A stretch of 64,000 nucleotides of DNA from Streptomyces sp. YPW6 (GTDB lineage Bacteria; Actinomycetota; Actinomycetes; Streptomycetales; Streptomycetaceae), in contig NZ_CP076457.1 in assembly GCF_018866325.1 (NCBI RefSeq), positions 6,049,001 through 6,113,000 on the forward strand, read 5' to 3'. The position numbers and the translations under genes were made by a program. Shown one piece after another: positions 43,646 to 51,777 of the stretch; within the stretch, counting starts at the first letter, position 1, and each line of letters starts with the position of its first letter. The notes beneath the pieces were generated by a model that saw only the letters and a list, made by a program, of their open reading frames with translations, was not told the DNA's origin and did no database searches.

Positions 43646-44238
43646 GCCCCCGCGTAGGCCGCGTGGAACGCACCACCAAGGAAACGTCCGTGCTGGTCGA
43701 GATCAACCTCGACGGCACCGGAAAGGTCGACGTCGCCACCGGGGTCGGCTTCTACGACCACATGCTCGACCAGCTCGGCCGCCACGGCCTCTTCGACCTC
43801 ACGGTGAAGACCGAGGGCGACCTGCACATCGACACCCACCACACCATCGAGGACACCGCGCTCGCGCTCGGCGCCGCCTTCCGGCAGGCCCTCGGCGACA
43901 AGGTCGGCATCTACCGCTTCGGCAACTGCACCGTCCCGCTGGACGAGTCCCTCGCCCAGGTCACCGTCGACCTCTCCGGCCGCCCCTACCTGGTGCACAC
44001 CGAGCCGGACACCATGGCCCCGATGATCGGCACCTACGACACGACGATGACCCGCCACATCTTCGAGTCCTTCGTCGCCCAGGCGCAGATCGCCCTGCAC
44101 ATCCACGTCCCGTACGGGCGCAACGCCCACCACATCGTGGAGTGCCAGTTCAAGGCGCTCGCCCGCGCCCTGCGCTACGCCTCGGAGCACGACCCGCGTG
44201 CCGCCGGCATCCTGCCCTCCACGAAGGGCGCCCTGTGA
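43642..44238 (+). CDS. hisB: Imidazoleglycerol-phosphate dehydratase HisB
   Basis: Monofunctional dehydratase (no phosphatase domain), 198 residues. Manganese-binding histidine motifs GFYDHMLDQLGRHG and HIDTHHTIEDTALALG in the first half and RNAHHIVECQFKALARAL in the second are complete. ATG overlaps hisC; the TGA overlaps the GTG of a small membrane-protein gene. Confidence 0.97.
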   Translation: MSPRVGRVERTTKETSVLVEINLDGTGKVDVATGVGFYDHMLDQLGRHGLFDLTVKTEGDLHIDTHHTIEDTALALGAAFRQALGDKVGIYRFGNCTVPLDESLAQVTVDLSGRPYLVHTEPDTMAPMIGTYDTTMTRHIFESFVAQAQIALHIHVPYGRNAHHIVECQFKALARALRYASEHDPRAAGILPSTKGAL

Positions 44239-44402
44239 CCGGCCTCAGCACCCTTCTGATCGTCGTCGGCCTCTTCCTGGCCGGCGGCGTCTACTCCTTC
44301 GCCAAGCAGGGGATGCCCAAGGGCGTCATCGTGCTGCTGTCCATCGGCTCCGTGATGTGCCTGGTGGCGGGCATCCTGCGGATCCAGGGCCTGTGGGACT
44401 GA
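44235..44402 (+). CDS. 55-residue small membrane protein within the his operon
   Basis: GTG overlaps the hisB stop (GTGA). The product MTGLSTLLIVVGLFLAGGVY... has two hydrophobic spans (about residues 3-21 and 29-48) joined by FAKQGMPKG. It ends 10 bases before hisH. Small membrane proteins occupy this position in Streptomyces his operons; function unknown. Translational coupling on the 5' side argues that it is a real gene. Confidence 0.85.
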   Translation: MTGLSTLLIVVGLFLAGGVYSFAKQGMPKGVIVLLSIGSVMCLVAGILRIQGLWD

Positions 44403-44412
44403 GAGGCACACC

Positions 44413-45054
44413 GTGACTGACACGAAAAAGGTCGTCGTCTTCGACTACGGCTTCGGCAACGTCCGCTCCGCCGAGCGGGCCCTCGCCCGCGCCGGCGCGG
44501 ACGTCGAGATCACCCGCGACTACGACCGCGCGATGGCCGCCGACGGGCTGCTCGTCCCCGGCGTGGGCGCCTTCTCCGCCTGCATGGAGGGGCTGAAGCG
44601 GGCCCGCGGCGACTGGATCATCGGCCGCAGGCTCTCCGGCGGCCGCCCCGTGATGGGGATCTGCGTCGGGATGCAGATCCTCTTCGAGAAGGGCATCGAG
44701 CACGGCGTGGAGACCGAGGGCCTGGACGAGTGGCCCGGCACGGTCGGCCCCCTGAAGGCCGACGTCGTCCCGCACATGGGCTGGAACACCGTGGAGGCCC
44801 CCGAGGACTCCCGGCTCTTCGCCGGTCTGGACCCCGAGGCCCGGTACTACTTCGTGCACTCCTACGCGGCGCACGACTGGACCCTCGAAGTCACCAACGC
44901 CAAGATCCGTGCCCCCAAGGTCACGTGGGCCACGCACGGCGAACGGTTCGTGGCCGCCGTGGAGAACGGCGCGCTGTGGGCCACCCAGTTCCACCCCGAG
45001 AAGTCCGGCGATGCCGGCGCCCAGCTGCTGACCAACTGGATCGAGACGCTGTAA
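44413..45054 (+). CDS. hisH: Imidazole glycerol phosphate synthase glutaminase subunit HisH
   Basis: Class I glutamine amidotransferase that feeds ammonia to HisF. 213 residues, GTG start. The nucleophile Cys lies in GICVGMQILFE (about residue 82), with LVPGVGAFSACM before it, and His-Glu in TQFHPEKSG near the C-terminus. The TAA overlaps the priA ATG (TAATG). Confidence 0.96.
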   Translation: MTDTKKVVVFDYGFGNVRSAERALARAGADVEITRDYDRAMAADGLLVPGVGAFSACMEGLKRARGDWIIGRRLSGGRPVMGICVGMQILFEKGIEHGVETEGLDEWPGTVGPLKADVVPHMGWNTVEAPEDSRLFAGLDPEARYYFVHSYAAHDWTLEVTNAKIRAPKVTWATHGERFVAAVENGALWATQFHPEKSGDAGAQLLTNWIETL

Positions 45055-45779
45055 TGCCGAAGCTTGAACTGCTCCCCGCCGTCGACGTCCGCGACGGCCA
45101 GGCCGTCCGCCTCGTCCACGGCGAGTCCGGCTCCGAGACCTCCTACGGCTCCCCGCTGGAGGCCGCCCTCGCCTGGCAGTCCGCCGGCGCCGAGTGGCTG
45201 CACCTCGTCGACCTGGACGCCGCCTTCGGCACGGGCGACAACCGTGCCCTGATCGCCGAGGTCGCCGGGGCCATGGACATCAAGGTCGAGCTGTCCGGCG
45301 GCATCCGCGACGACGCCTCGCTGGAGGCCGCGCTCGCCACCGGCTGCCGCCGCGTCAACCTCGGCACCGCCGCCCTGGAGACCCCCGAGTGGGTCGCCAA
45401 GGTCATCGCCGAGCACGGCGACAAGATCGCCGTCGGCCTCGACGTGCGCGGCACCACCCTGCGCGGCCGCGGCTGGACCCGCGACGGCGGCGACCTCTAC
45501 GAGACCCTCGCCCGCCTCGACGCCGAGGGCTGCGCCCGCTACGTCGTCACCGACATCGCCAAGGACGGCACCCTGGAAGGCCCCAACCTCGGCCTCCTGC
45601 GCGACGTCTGCGCCGCCACCGACCGCCCGGTCGTCGCCTCCGGCGGGGTCTCGTCCCTGGACGACCTCCGCGCGATCTCCCTCCTCGTCCCCGAAGGCGT
45701 GGAGGGCGCGATCGTGGGCAAGGCGCTGTACGCGAAGGCGTTCACGCTGGAAGAGGCGCTCAAGGCGGTCGCCGCATGA
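45054..45779 (+). CDS. priA: Bifunctional phosphoribosyl isomerase PriA (HisA/TrpF)
   Basis: (beta/alpha)8 isomerase acting on both ProFAR (histidine) and phosphoribosylanthranilate (tryptophan), as established for actinobacterial PriA. 241 residues. First catalytic Asp in LLPAVDVRDGQAVRLVHGE (about residue 11), phosphate loop LSGGIRDD, second Asp in VVTDIAKDGTLEGPN (about 130), and VVASGGVSSLDDL. That no trpF lies in the nearby trp genes agrees with dual function. The ATG overlaps the hisH stop and the TGA overlaps the next ATG. Confidence 0.95.
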   Translation: MPKLELLPAVDVRDGQAVRLVHGESGSETSYGSPLEAALAWQSAGAEWLHLVDLDAAFGTGDNRALIAEVAGAMDIKVELSGGIRDDASLEAALATGCRRVNLGTAALETPEWVAKVIAEHGDKIAVGLDVRGTTLRGRGWTRDGGDLYETLARLDAEGCARYVVTDIAKDGTLEGPNLGLLRDVCAATDRPVVASGGVSSLDDLRAISLLVPEGVEGAIVGKALYAKAFTLEEALKAVAA

Positions 45780-46189
45780 CGGACGCCGACGCCCCGGCCG
45801 CCGTGCGCCGGATCTCCACCGGCGCCCCCTGGGAGGAGAAGTTCGGCTACTCACGGGCGGTCGAACTCCCGGGCGGGCTCGTCCTGGTGGCCGGCTGCAC
45901 CTCCGTGGTCAACGGCCAGATCGCCGCGGGCTCCCCGTACGAGCAGACCGTCACCGCCTTCGACGTCGCGTTCGCGGCGCTGGAGCAGCTGGGTCTGGGG
46001 CGCGAGGACGTCGTCCGCACCCGGATGTACCTCACGCACGCCCGGGACGTCGACGAGGTCGGCCGCGCCCACAAGGAGCTGTTCGACGCCGTGCGCCCCG
46101 CCGCCTCGATGCTCATCGTGTCCGGGTTCGTGGACCCGAGCCTGGTCGTCGAGGTCGAGGTCGAGGCCTACCGGGGAGGTGCGAAGTGA
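45776..46189 (+). CDS. RidA/YjgF-family protein in the his operon
   Basis: 137 residues, ATG overlapping the priA stop and TGA overlapping the hisF GTG. RidA-type fold: FGYSRAVELPGGLVLVAGC, YEQTVTAFDVAFAALEQLGLGREDVVRTRMYL in pieces, and the C-terminal VEVEVEAYRGG. RidA enzymes hydrolyse reactive enamines/imines from PLP enzymes, which fits an operon with HisC. The key Arg is present in VRTRMYL. Confidence 0.9.
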   Translation: MTDADAPAAVRRISTGAPWEEKFGYSRAVELPGGLVLVAGCTSVVNGQIAAGSPYEQTVTAFDVAFAALEQLGLGREDVVRTRMYLTHARDVDEVGRAHKELFDAVRPAASMLIVSGFVDPSLVVEVEVEAYRGGAK

Positions 46190-46941
46190 CGCTCGCCGTA
46201 CGGGTCATCCCCTGCCTCGACGTCGACAACGGCCGCGTCGTCAAGGGGGTCAACTTCCAGAACCTGCGCGACGCGGGCGACCCCGTCGAGATGGCCAAGC
46301 TGTACGACGCCGAGGGCGCCGACGAGCTGACCTTCCTCGACATCACCGCCTCCAGCGGCGACCGCGAGACGACGTACGACGTGGTCCGCCGTACCGCCGA
46401 GCAGGTCTTCATCCCGCTCACGGTCGGCGGCGGCGTCCGCACCCCGGAGGACGTCGACAAGCTGCTGCGGGCCGGGGCGGACAAGGTCGGCGTCAACACC
46501 GCCGCCATCGCCCGCCCCGACCTCATCCGTGAGATCGCCGAACGCTTCGGACGCCAGGTCCTGGTGCTCTCGGTCGACGCCCGCCGCACCCCCGGGGGCA
46601 CGTTCGAGGTCACCACGCACGGCGGCCGCAAGGGCACCGGCATCGACGCCGTCGAGTGGGCCCACCGGGCCGCCGAGCTGGGCGCGGGCGAGATCCTGCT
46701 CAACTCGATGGACGCCGACGGCACCAAGGACGGCTACGACACCGAGATGATCGAGGCGGTCCGGGGCCACGTCACCGTCCCCGTCATCGCCTCCGGCGGC
46801 GCCGGCCGGCTCGCCGACTTCGCCCCGGCGATCGGGGCGGGCGCCGACGCGGTGCTCGCCGCGTCCGTCTTCCACTTCGGCGACCTGCGGATCTCCGAGG
46901 TCAAGGGCGCGCTGCGGGACGCGGGGCACCCGGTCCGCTGA
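46186..46941 (+). CDS. hisF: Imidazole glycerol phosphate synthase cyclase subunit HisF
   Basis: (beta/alpha)8 synthase producing imidazole glycerol phosphate and AICAR with ammonia from HisH. 251 residues, GTG start. Catalytic Asp in RVIPCLDVDNGRVVKG (about residue 11) and second Asp in LLNSMDADGTKDGYD (about 130); VGGGVRTPEDV and VIASGGAGRLADF bind phosphate. Last gene of the main his operon, followed by a strong hairpin. Confidence 0.97.
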   Translation: MTLAVRVIPCLDVDNGRVVKGVNFQNLRDAGDPVEMAKLYDAEGADELTFLDITASSGDRETTYDVVRRTAEQVFIPLTVGGGVRTPEDVDKLLRAGADKVGVNTAAIARPDLIREIAERFGRQVLVLSVDARRTPGGTFEVTTHGGRKGTGIDAVEWAHRAAELGAGEILLNSMDADGTKDGYDTEMIEAVRGHVTVPVIASGGAGRLADFAPAIGAGADAVLAASVFHFGDLRISEVKGALRDAGHPVR

Positions 46942-46960
46942 GGCGCGCGTACACGGTGCG

Positions 46961-46998
46961 GGCGGTGTCACCGGTCTGCCGAGACCGGTGATACCGCC
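46961..46998 (+). terminator. Terminator of the his operon
   Basis: Seventeen-base stem (46961-46977 with 46982-46998, one G-T pair) and a GCCG loop, 20 bases after hisF. Confidence 0.88.
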
Positions 46999-47142
46999 GA
47001 TGCGTGCCCCCGGGACGCAGGGTGAGAGTGGCGACCGCCGGCGAACGACGTCGGCGACCACGCGGTGTCATCCCCGGGCCCCGGACGACGGGTCCGTGGA
47101 CCCCGCGCGGTGCGGTTCTGCCACCACCGAGAGGATCCCCCC

Positions 47143-48090
47143 GTGCAGCAGCACCTCCCCTCCGGCACCATCCCCCCGCGCCCCTCCCGCCCGAGCCGCT
47201 CCGGTACGTCCGCGGGTCGCTCCCGTACGGTGACGAGTCTGGTGACCGCCGGTGCGGCCACCGCCGGACTCCTGATGACCGCCCTGGCCCCGGGCGCCCA
47301 GGCCGCCGACAACCCCTACGAGCGCGGCCCGGCCCCCTCCACCTCCTCCATCGAGGCGAGCCGGGGCCCGTACGCCACCTCCCGCACCTCCGTCTCCTCG
47401 CTCGTCAGCGGATTCGGCGGCGGCACCATCCACTACCCGACGACCACCGCGGACGGCACGTTCGGCGCGGTCGTCATCTCGCCCGGTTTCACCGCGTACG
47501 AGTCCTCGATCGCCTGGCTCGGGCCGCGCCTGGCCTCCCAGGGCTTCGTCGTCTTCACGATCGACACCAACACCACGCTGGACCAGCCCGACAGCCGGGG
47601 CCGCCAGCTCCTCGCCGCCCTGGACTACCTGACCGAGCGCAGTTCGGTGCGGTCCCGGGTGGACGCCGGCCGCCTGGGCGTGATGGGGCACTCGATGGGC
47701 GGAGGCGGATCCCTGGAAGCCGCCAAGAGCCGTCCGTCCCTGAAGGCGGCCATCCCGCTGACCGGCTGGAACATCGACAAGACCTGGCCCGAACTGCGTA
47801 CGCCCACCCTCGTGGTGGGCGCGGACGGCGACACGATCGCCCCGGTCGCGACGCACTCCGAACTGTTCTACGAGTCCATGCCCGGTTCCCTGGACAAGGC
47901 CTACCTGGAGCTGCGCGGCGCCTCGCACTTCACCCCGAACACCTCCGACACGACCATCGCGAAGTACAGCATTTCCTGGCTGAAGCGATTCATCGACGAC
48001 GACACCCGTTACGAGCAGTTCCTCTGCCCGCTCCCACGGCCGAGCCTGACCATCGCGGAGTACCGGGGCACCTGCCCGCACACCGCGTAG
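47143..48090 (+). CDS. Secreted PET-hydrolase/cutinase-type polyester hydrolase
   Basis: 315 residues from the GTG at 47143, preceded by GAGAGGA. Signal peptide of about 54 residues ending GAQA, mature protein starting ADNPYERGP, the start of actinomycete cutinases. Lipase box GHSMGGG with Ser184; Asp230 (GADGDTIAPV) and His262 (GASHFTPN) have the same spacing as the triad of Thermobifida cutinase. Aromatic clamp residues Phe116 (PGFTAYES) and Trp209 (LTGWNIDKTW) and oxyanion Met185 are kept. A C-terminal disulfide is likely (Cys295, Cys311). Probable natural substrates are cutin or other polyesters. Confidence 0.92.
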   Translation: MQQHLPSGTIPPRPSRPSRSGTSAGRSRTVTSLVTAGAATAGLLMTALAPGAQAADNPYERGPAPSTSSIEASRGPYATSRTSVSSLVSGFGGGTIHYPTTTADGTFGAVVISPGFTAYESSIAWLGPRLASQGFVVFTIDTNTTLDQPDSRGRQLLAALDYLTERSSVRSRVDAGRLGVMGHSMGGGGSLEAAKSRPSLKAAIPLTGWNIDKTWPELRTPTLVVGADGDTIAPVATHSELFYESMPGSLDKAYLELRGASHFTPNTSDTTIAKYSISWLKRFIDDDTRYEQFLCPLPRPSLTIAEYRGTCPHTA

Positions 48091-48115
48091 CGCGGGACGG
48101 TCCGCCGCCGGCACC

Positions 48116-48151
48116 CCCTGCCGCGCTGTGCCGGAGCACAGCGCGGCAGGG
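48116..48151 (+). terminator. Terminator after the polyester hydrolase
   Basis: Sixteen-base perfect arms (48116-48131, 48136-48151) with a CGGA loop. Confidence 0.88.
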
Positions 48152-48234
48152 CCGCGGCTGGGAGCCCGCACCGCACCGGGCCGCCTCCGGACGCGGCGCT
48201 TCCGCACCCGCCGACGGATCCGTACCGTGCGGCT

Positions 48235-51200
48235 GTGACCTCATCGACGACCGTGCGCAGTCCGCTCCGGCTGTACGGCCGGGAGGACGAACTCGGCACT
48301 CTCGAGCATCTGCTGACGCTGTTACGGAGAGGCGTCGGGGGTGCGCTGGTGCTGGTCGCGCCGCCCGGTCTCGGCCGCACGGCACTGCTGCGCGCGGCAG
48401 CCGCGACGCACCGGGCCCGGGGCCCCGTGCTGTACGCCGGGGCCGCCACCGCCGAACGCGCCGTGCCCTGCGGCGGACTGGGCGCCCTGCTCGGCCCGGG
48501 CACGGCAGGTGCGGGACCGGCGGCGTTCGCCCGGAGCACGGGTTCCGCGTCCGCCGCCCTGCCCACGGGCACCGGGACCGTCGCTGTGCCGGCCGGTGCC
48601 GGGTCCTCCGGCGCGGCAACCGACGCCCTGGCCGGCCGGCTCCGGGAGTTCGCCGACGGCCGGCCGCTCCTGGTCTGCGTCGACGACGCGCACGCCTGGG
48701 ACCCCGTGTCCCGGGCCGCGCTCACCTTCGCCGCGCTCGGACCGCTCACGGGCAGCGGGATCGCCTTCCTGCTCTCGGCCGCCGACGGCGCCGCCTTCGA
48801 GGGGCTGCCCGCCCTGCACCTCACGCCCCTGGAGGAGGACGCGGCCTCGGCGCTCCTGGACCGGCTGACCTCCGGCACGGACGGGCCCGACCCGGTCGTG
48901 CGCGCCGAACTCCTCCGCGAGGCGGGCGGCAACCCCGCTCTGCTGACCGGGCTCACCGCACGCCTCACCCCGGACCAGCTCGCCGGGCGGACCCCGCTGC
49001 CCTGGCCCCTGCCCGGCGGCGAAGCGCTGCCGGCGGCCCACGCCGAACGCCTCGACCGCCTCCCGGACCGGGCCCGCACCCTGCTCCTGCTGGCCGCGGC
49101 GGCCGAGGAGCACGAGCCGGCCGGCGCCGGGGCGGACATGCTGCTCCTGCTGCGCGCGGGCACTCGGGCCGGACTGCCCCGGGCCTTTCTGGACGACGCC
49201 CTTCTCGACGGCGCGGGCACCGGCGGCCTCCTGCGACGGACCGGCGGCCGGGTGCACTTCGCCCACCGTCTAGCCGCCCGTGCCGTGCTCGACCGCGCCC
49301 CCTGGTCCCGCCGCCGGGCCGCCCACGAACTGCTCGCCACGGTGCTGGTGGAGACCGGCGGCGGGGGCGGGGGCGCCCACGCTGGTCCGGGGAGCCCTGG
49401 GGCCCGCCGGCTGCGGGGGTTCCCGGAGCTTCTGGAGGCGTGTGCCCCGGCGGTTCTGCGGGCGGGCGCCCCGGAAAGCCTGGAGGCGGCTGCCCCGGCG
49501 GCGTACTCCGCCGGCGCGGTTCCGGAGGCCCCGGGGGCGCGGTTGTCCCCGGAGGGGCGGAAGGTCCCGGAGCCGGGCGGCCCGGAGGCTCTGGAGGCGG
49601 GAGGCCTGGAGGTCCCGGAGGCGCGGGATTTCCCTGAGCCGTCCTCCCTGGAGGCACGCTCTGCCACCGCACTTCCTGAACCCCCGGGGACACGGTCGTT
49701 CCCGGAGGCTGTGGACCCGGGCGCCCCGGGGGCGAGCTCCGCCATCGTTCTTCCAGGGGTCCCGGAGGGGCGGAAGGGCCCGCAGCCGGGCGGCCCGGAG
49801 GTCTCGGAGGTGCCTGAGCCGGGCTTTCCGGAGGTCCGCGCCGGGACGGTTGGTAGCGACCCTCCCGCCCTCCCCCTCGCCGCCCTCGTCCAGTGGGCCT
49901 GCGCCGCGCCCGGACCGGACGCCGCGCTGGCCGCGCGGCTCGAAGCAGCCGCCGTCGCGCCGTCGTCGCACGCCGAGCGCTCCACCGCCCTCGCCCGCGC
50001 CGCCCTGCTCTCCACCGGGCCCGCGCTGCGCGCCGCCCGGTTCGCCGCGGCGGCCGAGCAGGCGCGGCTGGCGGGCGACCCGCCCTGGCCCGGGCCCTGC
50101 TGGCGAGGAGCGGACCCCGCGGCGGACGCGGACCCGGCCACCGCCCCCGCGAGCGCGCCGGGCCTCGCCCCCTACGTCCACGGCATGCTGGCCCTCCGCT
50201 CCGGGCCCGTCGCCGACGCGCGGGAAGTCCTGAAGGCCGCAGCCGCGCTCCTCGTGCCGCACGATCCCGGCCGGGCCCGCGACGCCCTCCTCGGTGCCGC
50301 CGAGGCCGCCTGGGCGGCGGGGGACGCCGTCGGCTACCTCGACGTCATGCACAGCCTCACCCGCACCCCGGCCGACGAGCGGCTGGCGCACTACCGGGGC
50401 GGCATGAGCGCCGTGCTCGAAGGCCGTACCGCCGAAGGGCACGCGCACCTCCGCCGGGCTCTCGCCGTCGCCGGGGACACCGGCGACCCGGCCACGCTGC
50501 TGCGGGCCGGTGTCGCGGCCCTGGTCCTCGGGGACGTCTCCGCCGCCTGCCGCACGGGCGCCCGCGCGCTCGCGGCCGTACGGACCAGGGGCCCCGACGC
50601 GCTGCTGCCCCACGCGCTCGAACACCTCGCGTACGCCGAACTCCGGGCCGGGCGGCACGCAGGCGCGCGGGCCCACGCCCTGGAGGGGCTGCACGCCGCC
50701 CGGCGTACGGGGCAGTCCAACACCGCCGCCCATCTGCACGCCGTACTGGCCCTCTCCGCCTCCGTGGAGGGACCCGGCGAGGCCTGCGCCGCGCATGCCG
50801 ACGCCGCGCTGGCCGGGGCCGGCCCCCACGGGCTGACCCAGGCCGCGACCCTCGCCACCTGGGCACGCGCCAGGGCGGACCTGGCGGCCGGGCGGCCGGG
50901 CGACGCGGCCGCCCGGCTGGCCCCCCTGGTCGGGTCCGGACCGGGGCGGGGCCACTTCGCCACCCGGACCCTCGCGGTGCCCTGCTGGATCGAGGCCGCC
51001 GTACTGGACGGACGGCTGCCCGCCCAGTCCCGTGAACTCCACACCGCCGTCGACGAGTTCGCCACCTGGGCCGACCGGGCCGCCGACCCGGGCGCGCCCG
51101 CCCAACTGGCCCGTTGCCGCGCCCTTCTGGCCCCCGCCGGCGAGGCCGACGCCCGCTACGGCGAGGCCCTCGCCCACCACGAGCAGGCCGGCGGGGAGTT

Positions 51201-51582
51201 CGAGCGGGCCCGTACCCGGCTGCTGTACGGGCTGTGGCTGCGCCGCCGCCGGCGTACCCGTGAGGCCCGTGACCCGCTGCGCGACGCCCTGGTCGGCTTC
51301 CAGCGCTGCTCGGCCCGCGCCTGGGCGGACCGGGCAGCGGGGGAGCTCCGGGCGGCGGGGGAGCCGGCCGGGGCGCGTCCGGACCGGGAGGGCGACCCGC
51401 TGGCGGGGCTCACCCCTCAGCAGCAGCGCATCGCCCGCTGCGTCGCCGAGGGGGACACCAACCGCGAAGTGGCTCGGCGGCTCTCGCTCAGCCCGCGCAC
51501 GGTGGACCACCACCTCCGTAACGTCTTCGCCGCCCTCGGCATCCGTTCCCGCACCGAACTGGCCAGGCTGTCGCGTCCCTGA
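48235..51582 (+). CDS. LAL-type LuxR-family transcriptional regulator with a TTA codon
   Basis: Large ATP-binding regulator, 1115 residues, GTG start. N-terminal STAND/AAA module: LYGREDELGTLE, a degenerate Walker A APPGLGRTALL (Arg instead of Lys, about residues 42-52) and Walker B LLVCVDDAHAWD (about 144-155). A low-complexity Pro/Glu/Gly/Ala region (about 395-545) interrupts the middle. Helical repeats follow and the C-terminus is a LuxR/GerE HTH (LTPQQQRIARCVAEGDTNREVARRL, then SLSPRTVDHHLRNVFAALGIRSR, about 1058-1110). Leu30 is encoded by TTA (48322-48324), so translation should need the bldA tRNA. Targets unknown. Confidence 0.9.
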   Translation: MTSSTTVRSPLRLYGREDELGTLEHLLTLLRRGVGGALVLVAPPGLGRTALLRAAAATHRARGPVLYAGAATAERAVPCGGLGALLGPGTAGAGPAAFARSTGSASAALPTGTGTVAVPAGAGSSGAATDALAGRLREFADGRPLLVCVDDAHAWDPVSRAALTFAALGPLTGSGIAFLLSAADGAAFEGLPALHLTPLEEDAASALLDRLTSGTDGPDPVVRAELLREAGGNPALLTGLTARLTPDQLAGRTPLPWPLPGGEALPAAHAERLDRLPDRARTLLLLAAAAEEHEPAGAGADMLLLLRAGTRAGLPRAFLDDALLDGAGTGGLLRRTGGRVHFAHRLAARAVLDRAPWSRRRAAHELLATVLVETGGGGGGAHAGPGSPGARRLRGFPELLEACAPAVLRAGAPESLEAAAPAAYSAGAVPEAPGARLSPEGRKVPEPGGPEALEAGGLEVPEARDFPEPSSLEARSATALPEPPGTRSFPEAVDPGAPGASSAIVLPGVPEGRKGPQPGGPEVSEVPEPGFPEVRAGTVGSDPPALPLAALVQWACAAPGPDAALAARLEAAAVAPSSHAERSTALARAALLSTGPALRAARFAAAAEQARLAGDPPWPGPCWRGADPAADADPATAPASAPGLAPYVHGMLALRSGPVADAREVLKAAAALLVPHDPGRARDALLGAAEAAWAAGDAVGYLDVMHSLTRTPADERLAHYRGGMSAVLEGRTAEGHAHLRRALAVAGDTGDPATLLRAGVAALVLGDVSAACRTGARALAAVRTRGPDALLPHALEHLAYAELRAGRHAGARAHALEGLHAARRTGQSNTAAHLHAVLALSASVEGPGEACAAHADAALAGAGPHGLTQAATLATWARARADLAAGRPGDAAARLAPLVGSGPGRGHFATRTLAVPCWIEAAVLDGRLPAQSRELHTAVDEFATWADRAADPGAPAQLARCRALLAPAGEADARYGEALAHHEQAGGEFERARTRLLYGLWLRRRRRTREARDPLRDALVGFQRCSARAWADRAAGELRAAGEPAGARPDREGDPLAGLTPQQQRIARCVAEGDTNREVARRLSLSPRTVDHHLRNVFAALGIRSRTELARLSRP
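49550..49830 (+). repeat. Imperfect repeats in the linker of the LAL regulator
   Basis: CGGAGGGGCGGAAG occurs at 49550-49563 and again at 49763-49776, each followed by a related GGCCCGGAGG stretch, a period of 213 bases. CCCGGAG words recur through 49430-49830. The encoded segment is Pro/Glu/Gly-rich and probably disordered. Confidence 0.75.
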
Positions 51583-51653
51583 ACCCCGTCACGGCCCCGC
51601 CGCGGCCGGGAGGTTGCCAGACCGTGATGACGAGTTCCGCGCAGACCCCTAGG

Positions 51654-51669
51654 TACCGACTGGGCGGTA
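51654..51669. promoter_or_regulatory. Possible operator upstream of the PucR-type gene
   Basis: TACCGACTGGGCGGTA is an imperfect 16-bp dyad with perfect 5-bp ends, resembling TetR-type operators. It lies about 110 bases before the PucR-type start. Confidence 0.3.
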
Positions 51670-51777
51670 TGTCATTCTGCGGGCGTCAGGATCGTCTCGC
51701 CGCGCTCGCCCCCCGCCCGGGGCCGCTGCGCCGGGCCCGCCGCTCGCGCGGCCGGCCGATTCCCGGTGGAGGCCGCC

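Noticed and set aside
46999..47142. A coding extension upstream of the polyester hydrolase start
   Set aside because: The longer frame would put about 26 Pro/Arg-rich residues before an already complete signal peptide, and the ribosome-binding site fits the GTG at 47143.
47004..49637. An 877-residue plus-strand frame overlapping the polyester hydrolase and the regulator
   Set aside because: Arg/Pro/Gly-rich shadow frame; both true genes are in other frames with recognised motifs.
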